A stretch of 64,000 nt of DNA from DATDAW01 sp036525185 (lineage in GTDB: Bacteria > Verrucomicrobiota > Verrucomicrobiia > Chthoniobacterales > DASVRZ01): NCBI GenBank assembly GCA_036525185.1, contig DATDAW010000018.1, forward strand, positions 5,852 through 69,851, written 5' to 3'. A program made the position numbers and the translations under genes. Under the pieces are notes generated by a model. The model saw nothing but the letters and a program-made list of their open reading frames with translations, ran no database searches and had not been told where the DNA came from. Of the stretch, positions 17,676-27,131 are shown piece after piece; position 1 is the first letter of the stretch; every line of letters starts with the position of its first letter.

Positions 17676-18275
17676 ATGAGCACTGATATTTCCACTGAAA
17701 ACCCCGAAGACGAAGCTGGAGCAACTGCGGCATCCGCCACACCGGAAAGTGTTGCGCCGGAGCCCGTTGCGGAAAACGGATTTACTGAACGAATGACTGC
17801 CCTCGAACGCGATATCATCCGTTTCAAAGACCTGGCGTTACGCACCCAGGCCGACTTTGAAAACTTCCGCAAACGCGCTGCCCGCGAAAAAGAAGATGCG
17901 GCCAAGTATGCCAACACCAGTTTTCTGGAGCGCCTGATTCCTGTGCTCGACAATTTCGAACTCGGCCTCGCTGCCGCTCGCACCGATGCCACTTCTTCCG
18001 CCATTCTGGCAGGGATGGAAATGGTGCTGAAACAAATGCAAGATTTCCTAAGTGAGAGCGGTGTACAGGCCATCGACGCGGCTGGACAGGTTTTCGATCC
18101 CCATCTTCACGAGGCACTCGCCTCCGAACCCAGTGATGACGTCGAGGAAGGCAAGGTTTTACGCCAGATCCGCAAAGGCTACCGCCTCCGGGACCGGCTG
18201 ATCCGCGCGGCAAACGTCGTCGTTTCAACGGGACCGTCAATTCCTGAAGAGGCGGAAACAGTCGCCGAGTCGTAA
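17676..18275 (+). CDS. grpE: Nucleotide exchange factor GrpE
   Basis: A 199-residue DnaK exchange factor. An acidic, low-complexity N-terminus (about 40 residues) leads into the long dimerisation helix (FKDLALRTQADFENFRKRAA) and the beta-wing containing GVQAIDAAGQVFDPHLHEAL and RKGYRLRDRLIRAANVVVS. It lies 15 bases after the phosphatase and 20 before dnaJ, so it is probably co-transcribed with both. No CIRCE-type inverted repeat was seen upstream, so HrcA control is not supported here. dnaK is elsewhere. Confidence 0.96.
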   Translation: MSTDISTENPEDEAGATAASATPESVAPEPVAENGFTERMTALERDIIRFKDLALRTQADFENFRKRAAREKEDAAKYANTSFLERLIPVLDNFELGLAAARTDATSSAILAGMEMVLKQMQDFLSESGVQAIDAAGQVFDPHLHEALASEPSDDVEEGKVLRQIRKGYRLRDRLIRAANVVVSTGPSIPEEAETVAES

Positions 18276-18295
18276 TTTTCGACGTCATTAAACTC

Positions 18296-19453
18296 ATGGC
18301 AACGACCAAACGGGACTACTACGAAGTCCTCTCCATCACAAAGACCGCGACCACCGAGGAAATCAAACGCTCTTACCGCAGGCTCGCGGTCCAGTTTCAC
18401 CCCGATAAGAATCCGGGCGACCACACCGCCGAGGAGAAATTCAAGGAATTGGGCGAAGCGTATGACGTCCTGATGGACGAAAACAAGCGCGCAGCCTATG
18501 ACCGTTACGGCCATGGTGCGTTCGCCGGCGGCACAGCCGGACCCGCTGGGGGCGGCGGATTCCACGATCCATTCGATATTTTCCGCGAAGTTTTTGGCCA
18601 GCAAGGTGGCGGAATGGGCGGCGGGATTTTTGAGCAGATTTTTGGTCAAGCAGGAAACCGCCCCGATCGCGACGGACGTCAGCGTGGAAGCGATTTGCGT
18701 TACGACATGCAGATCACGCTCGAGGAGGCAGCTTTCGGCGCTGAAAAAGAGATCGAGATTTCGAAGCCTGACACCTGCGGCCAGTGCAACGGCTCCGGCG
18801 CAGAATCCGGATCGAAAATTACCTCCTGTCCAATGTGCCATGGACGCGGACAGGTCATCAGCAGCCGCGGATTTTTCCAGGTGTCCCAAACCTGTCCACG
18901 TTGCTCCGGCACCGGGAAAGTGATCGAACGCCCCTGCCGGAATTGCGGGGGCGAGGGCCGTGTCGAGAAACGCAGCCGCATCAAGCTCCGCATTCCTGCC
19001 GGTATCGATGACGGGGCGCGTCTGCGGTCTTCCCGCAACGGTGAAGCCGGCTTGCGAGGCGGCGATCCGGGCGATCTTTACGTGGTTATCCACGTCGAGG
19101 AACATCCCGTTTTTCAACGGGAGGAAGACAATTTGTATTGCGAATTGCCGGTGAGTTTCACGAATGCCGCGCTTGGGGGCGACGTTCTCGTCCCGACGCT
19201 TGAAGGCAAGGCCAACCTCCGTATTCCACCCGGCACTCAGAGCGGAACAATGTTCAAGCTTCGCGGCAAAGGCATCGAAGGTTTGCAATCCCGCAGTCGT
19301 GGCGACCTGATTGCCCGCGTAATCGTCGAAGTCCCGACTAAACTCAACTCTGAGCAGCGCAAAAAACTCGAAGAATTCGCCGCAGCCTGTGGTGAAGAGA
19401 ACCAGCCGATCCACAAAAGTTTCTTCGAAAAGGCCAAGGAATTCTTCCGGTGA
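18296..19453 (+). CDS. dnaJ: Chaperone protein DnaJ
   Basis: A 385-residue class I J-protein with all canonical regions: the J domain with the HPD motif near residue 33 (VQFHPDKNPGD), a Gly/Phe-rich linker (about 75-125), four CxxCxGxG zinc repeats (CGQCNGSG, CPMCHGRG, CPRCSGTG, CRNCGGEG) and the C-terminal substrate-binding domain. It stimulates DnaK ATPase and delivers clients. It follows grpE directly. The 119 bases to rsmE are mostly a heptad repeat pair. Confidence 0.97.
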   Translation: MATTKRDYYEVLSITKTATTEEIKRSYRRLAVQFHPDKNPGDHTAEEKFKELGEAYDVLMDENKRAAYDRYGHGAFAGGTAGPAGGGGFHDPFDIFREVFGQQGGGMGGGIFEQIFGQAGNRPDRDGRQRGSDLRYDMQITLEEAAFGAEKEIEISKPDTCGQCNGSGAESGSKITSCPMCHGRGQVISSRGFFQVSQTCPRCSGTGKVIERPCRNCGGEGRVEKRSRIKLRIPAGIDDGARLRSSRNGEAGLRGGDPGDLYVVIHVEEHPVFQREEDNLYCELPVSFTNAALGGDVLVPTLEGKANLRIPPGTQSGTMFKLRGKGIEGLQSRSRGDLIARVIVEVPTKLNSEQRKKLEEFAAACGEENQPIHKSFFEKAKEFFR

Positions 19454-19461
19454 AGGCAGAC

Positions 19462-19567
19462 AGTCTTAAGTCTAAAGTTTGTAAGTCTTAAGAAAAAACC
19501 ATTGCCCGCGCATCTCGAGGCTCCGTCTCCGCCGTCTTAAACATATAGACTTACGAACTTAAGACTT
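19462..19567. repeat. A/T-rich heptad repeat, inverted pair, between dnaJ and rsmE
   Basis: The left arm (19462-19492) reads as heptamers CTTAAGT, CTAAAGT, TTGTAAG, TCTTAAG. The right arm (19534-19566) is an opposed copy ending GAACTTAAGACT. About 40 GC-rich bases lie between them. The element begins 8 bases after the dnaJ stop and ends 6 bases before the rsmE ATG, filling the intergenic space. It may act as a terminator or attenuating hairpin. Confidence 0.65.
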
Positions 19568-19572
19568 CCTTG

Positions 19573-20319
19573 ATGCACCGTTTTCACATTCCTCCCGCTG
19601 ACTGGAATCCCGACGCCCTTGTCCTAAGTCCTGGCGAAAGCCACCATGCCGTTGACGTTTTGCGCCTTGGCGCCGGGTCACGAGTCGTCGTTTTTGACGG
19701 TCGAGGCACGGAAGTGACTGCCGAAATTACGGATGCCGCCAAAAATGGCGTCCGGCTCAAGGTTCAACAAACCGCGAAAACACCCAAATTACGTTGCGCC
19801 ATTACGCTCGGTCAGGCGATCCCGAAAGGGAAAAACATGGATCTCATCATCCAGAAAGCGACGGAGCTTGGGGCGGCGGCCATTGCGCCATTGCTTTCCG
19901 AACGCACTGTCGTCTCAGTGGATCCGGCCGATGCAGAAAAAAAACGCGCCAAATGGCAGGAAACCGTCATTGAAGCCGCCAAACAATGCGGCCAGAACTG
20001 GATTCCCGACGTCTCTATTCCGCGATCGCCCAAAGCCTTTTTCGAACAGGGAAATCGTTATGATTTAATGCTGATTGCGTCGCTTCAACCGGATGCGCTG
20101 CACTTGAAGCAAGTGCTTGCCGAAGTGGAATCCGAGACCGGCGGATTGCCATCGAGCGTCCTGATCCTGATCGGCCCGGAAGGCGACTTCACGCCCGCAG
20201 AAATGGCCCTGGCAAAAAGTCACGGCTGCCGCCCCATCACCTTGGGTCCGATTGTGTTACGCACGGAGACAGCCAGCCTTTACTGCCTCAGTGTGCTGGG
20301 ATACGAGTTGCTTCAGTAG
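19573..20319 (+). CDS. rsmE: 16S rRNA (uracil(1498)-N(3))-methyltransferase
   Basis: A 248-residue SPOUT-class methyltransferase modifying U1498 of 16S rRNA. A PUA-like N-terminal domain (LSPGESHHAVDVLRLGAGS) is followed by the knotted domain with KGKNMDLIIQKATELGA, SERTVV, LIGPEGDFTPAEMALA and the closing LGPIVLRTETAS, all family hallmarks. The ATG at 19573 is chosen over an immediately preceding TTG. It converges with the PA14-like gene; a short hairpin (CGCCG ctt CGGCG) overlaps its stop. Confidence 0.96.
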   Translation: MHRFHIPPADWNPDALVLSPGESHHAVDVLRLGAGSRVVVFDGRGTEVTAEITDAAKNGVRLKVQQTAKTPKLRCAITLGQAIPKGKNMDLIIQKATELGAAAIAPLLSERTVVSVDPADAEKKRAKWQETVIEAAKQCGQNWIPDVSIPRSPKAFFEQGNRYDLMLIASLQPDALHLKQVLAEVESETGGLPSSVLILIGPEGDFTPAEMALAKSHGCRPITLGPIVLRTETASLYCLSVLGYELLQ

Positions 20320-20350
20320 CGCCGCTTCGGCGACTGCTTGGAAGCACCGG

Positions 20351-21151
20351 CTATTGATAACATTTCCAGGGTGCGGAGTCCGTGGTAAACGGGAAGGGAT
20401 ATCTCCCTTCCGACGACGAAATCGCCCGCGGGGCAACCTGGAAAACGGGTAGCATGGGGACTTTGCCGGCCTTCTGTGAGTCACCCCACGAGTAGGAAGC
20501 GCCTTTTTTTTCAATGAAGAGCCAGGCACCGAACCGGCTTCCCGGGTACTCGCCGATTAGAATATCCAGATCGATGATTTGATCTTTGCGGCATTCAAAC
20601 CAATCACCGTTTTTCAATAGACCGCCGGGCCCGGGCTCCGATTCCCTCCATTTCGTGTAACCGTGCCAGCCTGCCCAGTACGCGACAACGTTTGTCTTTC
20701 CGTTGACGCCCACGGCAATGACGTCGTCGGCATAAGCGACGAAACGATAAGTTCCGTCCTCGGGCGGCGATACCTGACCTTTGTAGACAACGATCCAGTG
20801 CCGGGGACGAACGATATCGTCCACGTGATAGGCTTTGGGAGCGTCGCCGGCGCTGATATCGGGAATGAAGACATCGCTGGCATAAAGCGGTTTGGTGACG
20901 CGGAAAAACCGGCTGAGAAGGTTCTCATCCCAACCGCCGTCGATGAATTCGGCGATGGATCTCATGTAGTCCGCGTTTACAGGCTGACGTTTCTGGGATT
21001 GCTTCAGATCGTAAAATATCCCGATCAACGCCGAGCCGGTGTTGGTTGAACTGCCGAAGTCTCCCGCTTCATCCGCTTGCTGAGCGACCAGCGGCGACGT
21101 CAGGCAGACAGCGGCCAGTCCGAAGCAAATGATTCGGAACATGAGTTTCAT
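20351..21151 (-). CDS. Secreted PA14-like beta-sandwich protein
   Basis: A 266-residue exported protein. The signal peptide is MKLMFRIICFGLAAVCLTSP with probable cleavage after LVA. A PA14-like segment is suggested by PPEDGTYRFVAYADDVIAV followed by NGKTNVV and an acidic turn; PA14 domains often bind glycans. It is last in the MoxR operon and its start overlaps the 3' edge region of the coiled-coil gene (11 bases apart). The frame is open 54 codons upstream, but the signal peptide fixes the start at 21151. The function within the operon is unknown. Confidence 0.7.
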   Translation of the reverse strand: MKLMFRIICFGLAAVCLTSPLVAQQADEAGDFGSSTNTGSALIGIFYDLKQSQKRQPVNADYMRSIAEFIDGGWDENLLSRFFRVTKPLYASDVFIPDISAGDAPKAYHVDDIVRPRHWIVVYKGQVSPPEDGTYRFVAYADDVIAVGVNGKTNVVAYWAGWHGYTKWRESEPGPGGLLKNGDWFECRKDQIIDLDILIGEYPGSRFGAWLFIEKKGASYSWGDSQKAGKVPMLPVFQVAPRAISSSEGRYPFPFTTDSAPWKCYQ

Positions 21152-21161
21152 AGCGTATGAC

Positions 21162-23087
21162 TTATCGGGTAATGCTTCCGGGAGCCGAGCCGGCGGCGAG
21201 ATTCTTGAAATATTGTTGCACCCGATCCCGATAGGCTTCGGGAGCAGGCTCGCGCTGAAGCGTCGCAAGGGCCGCCCGGTCCTGCGGTGAGAGGCGGGAG
21301 GAAACCGTGACATTCAGGTTCGGGTCGTGGCCATATCCAATATCACCGGTGGCCATCCCGCCACCGCCACCGCCGGGGGATGAACTAGTCGAAAGGTCGG
21401 TGGACATCGCGGATGCCGCGGCATTCTGCGACGACGCCCCGGATGGATTGCCTCCTTTGCTCTTTCCGCCGGAAGGCGAACCCTGCGAACCCTGCGAACC
21501 TTGTTGTGAAGAATTGGACTCTGCCGCGGCGAGTTTGTTGGCGGCCTGCTGCAATGCCTGGAGCGCATCGGCGGCATGGGCTTGGGCACCGTTCAGGTTA
21601 TTCTGCGCTTTGCGCGAATCGGAACCCGCCAGGGATTCGCTTTTCTGCAACGACTCACCGGCTTTTTTCAGGCTGTCACCCACGCCTTCCGGCAATCCCG
21701 CGCCCGCCTCCGCTGCAGAAGCCGCAGCCTGGGCAAGGGCGTCTTGAGCTGCCTGCATTTGCTGTCCGGCCTGGCTGGCCTGGCTGCTACGAAGGAATTG
21801 CTTGGCGGCCTGCATTTGTTGTTGAGCGGCCATGACCTGACTGGCAGCCTTGGAAATAGCGGCGGCAGCAGGATCCTGTGCTTGCGAGGCGGGGTCGGAG
21901 TTTGCGGTTGTGTCAGAACTTGAGCTTTCGGCGGTGTCTGATGCCGATTTGCCGGCCTGCTGATCGAGCATGGAAGCGGCTTCGGCGAGATTTTTGCTGG
22001 CCTCTGTCTGGGCCTGAGCAGCCGAAACACGATTCTCCGCGTTCTTGAGGGAATTATTGGCTTTTAGAGTGTTGCTGGCATTTTGCATGGCCTGCATGGC
22101 TTTGGTGGTTTCAGCAACAGCCTGGGGATTGAGTTGGGAAGCCTCGCGGGCTACGGCTTCCGCCTCATTGCTAATGCGCTGCTGATTTTGCCGGAGCGCC
22201 TTTTGATCTTTCACTTCTGCCGAGAGCGTATTTGAAGCGAGTTGGGACTGGGAATCCGCCAGCTCTTTCATTCTCGCAGCGAGCGCCTGGGCCTGCACTT
22301 CCTTCGGTGTTGTGGAGTTGAGCGCCGTGACAATGGCTTGGAGAGCGTCTGCCACCTGCCCGCCGCTAGCGATGGTTGCGGCGAAATCCAGTTGACGGGC
22401 AGCGGCAACAGCGGCATCTGAGCGGGCCGAGATTTGCGCGCTGTCCCCTGCGATCAAGGCGGCCGCAAATGCTTGGCGCGCTGTAATTTGCGGACTGGTC
22501 GCCAACTTCTTGAGGGTGCCAAGGAGCAGTCCAATTTCGCTGTGAAGGGCTTCCTGCTCGGCCGTCATCACCGGAGCCGCCTTGCGCTGGACGCTGCCAT
22601 CGGCAAGGTTTTCCGCCTGTTGCCGGTTGGTGATCTGGCGCAGGAGTAAGGCACGGACACGCAATTGGACCGCAGCCGAATCCTTTTGAAGCGCGAGCCG
22701 GTCGGCAACCGCGCGAAGGGCAGACTGGATGGTTTTCTGGCCATTGCTGGCCTGAACCAGGCGACTGTCGGCGTCTGGCGAAGCGTTGGCACGGCTGGCT
22801 TCACGCAAAGTCTCGATGACGGACAGCATATCCTTCTCGCTCAACGTGTTGAGATTTTGGACTACTGTCTCGGCCTGAGTGATATCCTCAGATGCGCCTG
22901 GATATTGACGGAAATCCTCGAGCAATTGAAGCATTTCGGCCTTGAGCCGGGTCGCTTTTTCCCGGAGCCGCGACTGCTCAACGCTGTTTTCGTAGGCCGC
23001 CGTTCTGGAAGAGGATGAGGTTTCGCCCAGGGCGGTCAGGCTCATCAGAGGGAGGACGACGGTGAGGAGCAATGGATGAGGTTTCAT
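21162..23087 (-). CDS. Large secreted Ala/Gln-rich coiled-coil protein
   Basis: A 641-residue protein with a signal peptide (HPLLLTVVLPLMSLTALG) and a very long alanine-, glutamine- and serine-rich helical body (about residues 30-560) predicted by eye to be coiled coil, with many repeated AQQQMQAAKQ and NAASQ-like runs. A glycine/serine-rich low-complexity zone (GGGGGG) follows, then a short tail RDRVQQYFKNLA. It is translationally coupled to the DUF4175-like gene by an ATGA overlap. Similar proteins accompany MoxR/BatA operons in PVC bacteria; a structural periplasmic role is inferred. Confidence 0.75.
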   Translation of the reverse strand: MKPHPLLLTVVLPLMSLTALGETSSSSRTAAYENSVEQSRLREKATRLKAEMLQLLEDFRQYPGASEDITQAETVVQNLNTLSEKDMLSVIETLREASRANASPDADSRLVQASNGQKTIQSALRAVADRLALQKDSAAVQLRVRALLLRQITNRQQAENLADGSVQRKAAPVMTAEQEALHSEIGLLLGTLKKLATSPQITARQAFAAALIAGDSAQISARSDAAVAAARQLDFAATIASGGQVADALQAIVTALNSTTPKEVQAQALAARMKELADSQSQLASNTLSAEVKDQKALRQNQQRISNEAEAVAREASQLNPQAVAETTKAMQAMQNASNTLKANNSLKNAENRVSAAQAQTEASKNLAEAASMLDQQAGKSASDTAESSSSDTTANSDPASQAQDPAAAAISKAASQVMAAQQQMQAAKQFLRSSQASQAGQQMQAAQDALAQAAASAAEAGAGLPEGVGDSLKKAGESLQKSESLAGSDSRKAQNNLNGAQAHAADALQALQQAANKLAAAESNSSQQGSQGSQGSPSGGKSKGGNPSGASSQNAAASAMSTDLSTSSSPGGGGGGMATGDIGYGHDPNLNVTVSSRLSPQDRAALATLQREPAPEAYRDRVQQYFKNLAAGSAPGSITR

Positions 23088-24766
23088 GGACTTGTGGATC
23101 CGGAACCGATGATGGTGTCGGTCTTCTCGTTGAGTTTGCGCTGCGAGTTGTAAAGACGTTCGATATCCGCGGCTTTGGAGGCCAGGGCGTCGAGGAGTTC
23201 GGCGCGTTTGACGGCTTCAGAGACGATAACGAGATTTTTCCGGCGACTGATACCGGTCTGTCTGGCGCCGTCTTCGGCCTCGACCCAGACGGTCACGAAT
23301 GAGTCGATGACAAGGGGAGGAATGAGTTTTGAAAGATCCCAGTTGAATGTGCTCGCGCCATTTGCGTTCTCAACCGCGCGGTCCATCGGTATCCGGCCTT
23401 TTTCAGCAGGGTCCAATTGTCCGTCGGCGCCGGGACGGAAAACTTCGTAAACCAGCTCGACCTTTTTGACGCCGAAATCGTCACGCGCTGTGAATGCCAA
23501 CGGGAGGCGGTCTCCGGGGAGCAGTGTGGTTTCTTCAGCCCTGGGGGCTTTCAAAACGACCGATGGTGGCCTGTCTTTGATCAGTCTGACACGATAGACC
23601 GGGTCATTCACGGAAGCGTCCCCGTTTCGATTTTCCAAATGGATGGAAAGCGCCACAAGGCCCGAATCAGGAATGGGGATCTCCATTTTGACCAGGCGTT
23701 TGTCCGGTCCGCTGAGGTCCATCGGGATTTTCTTGCCGGACTCCTGAAGTTTCAGGACGGCGGACTTGAGAGGTTGGGTGGATTCGCCCTGCAGACGAAG
23801 TTTGCCGCCGGGCAAAAGAGCCAGGTCACCGACTGGCATATCCACCTCCCGAGAGTCCATATAGCGGGGGTAAATCTGTGTGAAGCGAAGAGAGGAAAGG
23901 GACGGCAGGATTTTCGGCGTAACTTCAAATTGAGCACCGACTCCATCGTTCAGCTCGAAGTGATACCGAAAAGGCTGGCGAACATTTCGCACGGTAAATG
24001 CGAATTTGGACAGATCGCTTGCGTCGCCGTTGACTGGCAGAATTTCACGGCGTTTATCCGCGTAAAAAACGGAAATGCGTCCCATTTTTGGAATGACGCC
24101 CTGTGCCACAGCCAACATTTCGAAGTCGGAGCCCGTGGGTATAACCGCATCACGAGTGACAGGGACAACCACGGTACGAGTTGGAAGCGCCACGCGGGAA
24201 AGCAGAATGCGCTGAGCAAGCGTTGCCGATTTTGGATAAAAGAAACAGCCTGCAGCGGCGAAGACCAACAGCGTAACCGCCATCGCCCCGAGGCGTTTTT
24301 TTAAGCCCCTCGTTTGCACGACCTGCTTGAGGATCGAGGTTCGGTTAACCTGCCGGAGAACGTTGGTAACAAGGATACGCAACAGCGTCGCAGAACCCGT
24401 AGGATGCGCCGTCAACTCGACTGCAGAAATCAACGCCGTTCGGAATTGGGGAAACGTTTTTTCGATACGCAAGGCGGCGGTGCGGAGATCCAGACGCTGG
24501 CGCAGGGGGATCACGACATGGTCGTATAAAAGCTTCCCCACGACGGCGGCATCCCCCAAAAGCAGGAACAGGCGAACGAGCCAGGGAAAATTGAATACCC
24601 AATCGAGCGCCGCCTGTGCCAGCAACAGCATGGGAAGGACGATTCCGAGCCGAACAGGAAATTCCGCGAGACGGACTCCCATGTCCCGCCGCGCGACGGC
24701 GCGAAGCACATGGAGAATGCCGGGCGGCAGCGTAATGGACTGCTTCTGGGGTTGCGGCGGGTTCAT
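23084..24766 (-). CDS. DUF4175-like membrane protein of the MoxR/BatA operon
   Basis: A 560-residue protein. Two N-terminal membrane helices (about residues 35-75) and a third near 150 are followed by a long extracytoplasmic part with beta-rich segments (SLRFTQIYPRYMDSREVD; LPLAFTARDDFGVKKVELVY) resembling DUF4175 proteins, then a short helical C-terminus. Start chosen at 24766, where ATG overlaps the upstream stop (ATGA); the upstream in-frame ATG at 24835 would lie inside the vWA gene. Coupled at its 3' end to the coiled-coil gene in the same way. Function unknown. Confidence 0.75.
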   Translation of the reverse strand: MNPPQPQKQSITLPPGILHVLRAVARRDMGVRLAEFPVRLGIVLPMLLLAQAALDWVFNFPWLVRLFLLLGDAAVVGKLLYDHVVIPLRQRLDLRTAALRIEKTFPQFRTALISAVELTAHPTGSATLLRILVTNVLRQVNRTSILKQVVQTRGLKKRLGAMAVTLLVFAAAGCFFYPKSATLAQRILLSRVALPTRTVVVPVTRDAVIPTGSDFEMLAVAQGVIPKMGRISVFYADKRREILPVNGDASDLSKFAFTVRNVRQPFRYHFELNDGVGAQFEVTPKILPSLSSLRFTQIYPRYMDSREVDMPVGDLALLPGGKLRLQGESTQPLKSAVLKLQESGKKIPMDLSGPDKRLVKMEIPIPDSGLVALSIHLENRNGDASVNDPVYRVRLIKDRPPSVVLKAPRAEETTLLPGDRLPLAFTARDDFGVKKVELVYEVFRPGADGQLDPAEKGRIPMDRAVENANGASTFNWDLSKLIPPLVIDSFVTVWVEAEDGARQTGISRRKNLVIVSEAVKRAELLDALASKAADIERLYNSQRKLNEKTDTIIGSGSTSP

Positions 24767-27123
24767 TTGAGCTGTGTCAGCCTCCGGAGAAGCCATTCCA
24801 GCGAAATCGGCGTCACCAACGCCAACAACCACCACGCGGAATGGTAAAGTTTGACTTCCTTAAACGTCGCGACGGTCGCCCTTTTCGCCTGCAAAAGCCG
24901 CGGCAATTCATCCAAATCCTCTTCGCGCAAAAATCGGCCGCCGGAGGTTTCCGCCATGGCTTTGAGAAGCCGGTCGTTCAACGACGTCTGAGTTTTTTCC
25001 ATGCGGGGTTCTATCACTTCGAATTTCAGCGCAGTTTCCGGGTCGCGCTTGGTCGAGAACGTATACTCGCCGGGCGTTCTGGCCACAAACTCTCCCCGGA
25101 ATCCCTGGGTCTCGGGAATGGCGGATAAATTTAACGGCTGTTTCTTTTCTGAGATTTTACCGTTTGCGTCCGTGGATGTGGAAGTGAGCGTTCCGTCCAA
25201 CGTAGGCTCGAGGAGCGGTTGAAAACCGTCCGTGTAAGCTTTGCCGGAGATCACGACCTTGTCGCCGGCTGTGTATTGAGGGCGATCCGTCCGCAACTGG
25301 GTCCGCGAGGAACCGCCCTCAAGCAGCTGCAAGGCGAGTGATTGCATGATCTGGCCCCACAGAATCGAGTAGTATTTTTCCCCCGTTTTGCTGCGCCAGC
25401 GGTAGGTCTCGTCCGTGCCGAAAAAGACGCACGTGCCCGCGCCGTAACCCTGCATGGCGAAGACGGGAGGTGCGCCATAACGACCCGATCTATCCGCACG
25501 CGGATCCAGGAGCAAAGCTTCTGCGCCAGGTCTGGCACGCGAGACGGCCGCCGTCCAGCGGACTCCGGGAAATTCCTCCCAGATGCGCTGATTTTCCTCG
25601 GGATCCGCCGCCATTTGCAGGTAGGGCGACGCCTCGCCGGCGGCAGTGAGTTGGAGCCTAAACAGCTCGGGTGACCGCGACGTGGAATCGCTGGAGGGGT
25701 CGGTGTCCGGAATGACCGGCAGCAATGGTTCGAGAGGCGTTCCGGCGTACGACGCGGGATTGTAATTCGGTCCGGCGAGAAAAATGATGCCGCCGCCAGC
25801 CTCAACCCAATCGCGGATGATTCCCATACGTTCCTCCCCAAGATCGTCGGGATTGACGTCGCCCAGGATGAGAACCTGGGAATTGAAAAACGTCGCACGA
25901 TCGTCAGGTAAACCGGGAAGAAACGGCGAGTCCGCGTCCTTATCCAGGCCGGGTTCGCCGTCGATCATCACGCAACGGACGTCAAGCCGACGGTCGCGCT
26001 GGAGATAGGAAAGCAGATAGCGGAAATCCCAGCGCGGCTCCTGTTCGATGAGTAACACATGGAATTTTTCGTCTGTGACTCGCAGTTTTGCGGAGGCGAC
26101 GTTGTTATCCTTGCCCGTTTCCTCGGGCAAAGGAGCGAGGGAGACCTGCACGACATTGCTGCCGGGTTCCTGGGGAACGAAATGCAGCACCACTTCGTAT
26201 TCGCCTTCATCGCCTGTTGCGAGCGATTGCGTATCGGCTTCCTCGCCATTGACCCGGAGGGTGGCAGAAACGCTCTTGTCCCGCAGGCCCTGGACACGAA
26301 TTTTTGCACGGACTTCCACGCGTTCCCGGACAAAGGCGAGTTTTTGCGTGCGAACCTCCTCCAGGATAACGTCGGGCGCCGCGGTGACGCCGACGCCATA
26401 AATGAAAAGCGGAAGATTTTGATCACGAGCCATTTGCGCCGCTTCGAGCGGGGACGATCCTGCGTTATTTTGTCCGTCGGTAATCAGCAAGATTCCGGCG
26501 GCGGGCCGGGACCGGCTCTCCTCGATAATCTGCCTAAGCGAATCGCCGATCGCAGTGGCGGGCTGATCGGGGCGCGTCAATTGGAAAAACGTCGCAGCAT
26601 CTTCGGACCGCGTCGCCGGGGACGCCTGGCGGGCGAACGGATAAAACGTCACATCTGCCACGCGGCCGAGCCGCGGCCAGAGATCGAGCTTCTCGTTTGC
26701 AGCGAGTTTTTTCAACAAATCCCAGCGCGACATGGAGGCCAATTGTTCCGCTCCCGCTGGAACCGCAGTTTTCACGCCGGCATCCGGAGCAACCAGTCCC
26801 CCGGCGATCGTTGCGCGGACCAAGTCCTCGTGCCGGTCACGCCGATCACTGACTGCGATGCTTTGGGAAACATCGACGAGAACGGGGAGGCTTTGGCGCA
26901 CGGTTTCGTTGATGGTGAAATTGAGGACAGGTTTTGCCAGCAACACGAGCAGCACCACGATGGCAACAATGCGCAGACTAATCATCAGGATGCGCCTCCA
27001 AACCGGAATGCCAGGCGCAAAATGGACGTAAGCCCAAGCCGCGCCCGCGCCCAGGATCAGCAAGAGGAAAAACGCCCAGCCCGGTGGCACGCCTTCGGTT
27101 GTGAATGTCCAATCGTTGCTCAT
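24763..27123 (-). CDS. vWA and glutamine-amidotransferase-like membrane protein
   Basis: A 786-residue protein. Two N-terminal membrane helices (about 15-35 and 43-65) precede a von Willebrand A-type domain with a MIDAS-like VDVSQSIAVSD and ILLITDGQNNAG. Beta-sandwich segments follow, then a class I glutamine-amidotransferase-like fold (VLLIEQEPRWDFRYL; GGGIIFLAGPNYNP), and the C-terminus is a membrane helix (WWLLALVTPISLEWLL). The amidotransferase-like fold lacks an obvious catalytic Cys, as in related proteins. It sits between BatA and DUF4175 in the operon and is probably part of a membrane complex driven by MoxR. Confidence 0.8.
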   Translation of the reverse strand: MSNDWTFTTEGVPPGWAFFLLLILGAGAAWAYVHFAPGIPVWRRILMISLRIVAIVVLLVLLAKPVLNFTINETVRQSLPVLVDVSQSIAVSDRRDRHEDLVRATIAGGLVAPDAGVKTAVPAGAEQLASMSRWDLLKKLAANEKLDLWPRLGRVADVTFYPFARQASPATRSEDAATFFQLTRPDQPATAIGDSLRQIIEESRSRPAAGILLITDGQNNAGSSPLEAAQMARDQNLPLFIYGVGVTAAPDVILEEVRTQKLAFVRERVEVRAKIRVQGLRDKSVSATLRVNGEEADTQSLATGDEGEYEVVLHFVPQEPGSNVVQVSLAPLPEETGKDNNVASAKLRVTDEKFHVLLIEQEPRWDFRYLLSYLQRDRRLDVRCVMIDGEPGLDKDADSPFLPGLPDDRATFFNSQVLILGDVNPDDLGEERMGIIRDWVEAGGGIIFLAGPNYNPASYAGTPLEPLLPVIPDTDPSSDSTSRSPELFRLQLTAAGEASPYLQMAADPEENQRIWEEFPGVRWTAAVSRARPGAEALLLDPRADRSGRYGAPPVFAMQGYGAGTCVFFGTDETYRWRSKTGEKYYSILWGQIMQSLALQLLEGGSSRTQLRTDRPQYTAGDKVVISGKAYTDGFQPLLEPTLDGTLTSTSTDANGKISEKKQPLNLSAIPETQGFRGEFVARTPGEYTFSTKRDPETALKFEVIEPRMEKTQTSLNDRLLKAMAETSGGRFLREEDLDELPRLLQAKRATVATFKEVKLYHSAWWLLALVTPISLEWLLRRLTQLK

Positions 27124-27131
27124 AGGTCACA

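Noticed and set aside
18179..19414. A 411-codon frame antisense to dnaJ
   Set aside because: It is fully inside dnaJ, whose J domain and zinc repeats leave no doubt; the antisense frame shows no family motif.
20314..20336. Small hairpin at the rsmE stop as a terminator
   Set aside because: The stem is short, overlaps the coding end and has no T-run on either strand, so it is mentioned only in the rsmE entry.
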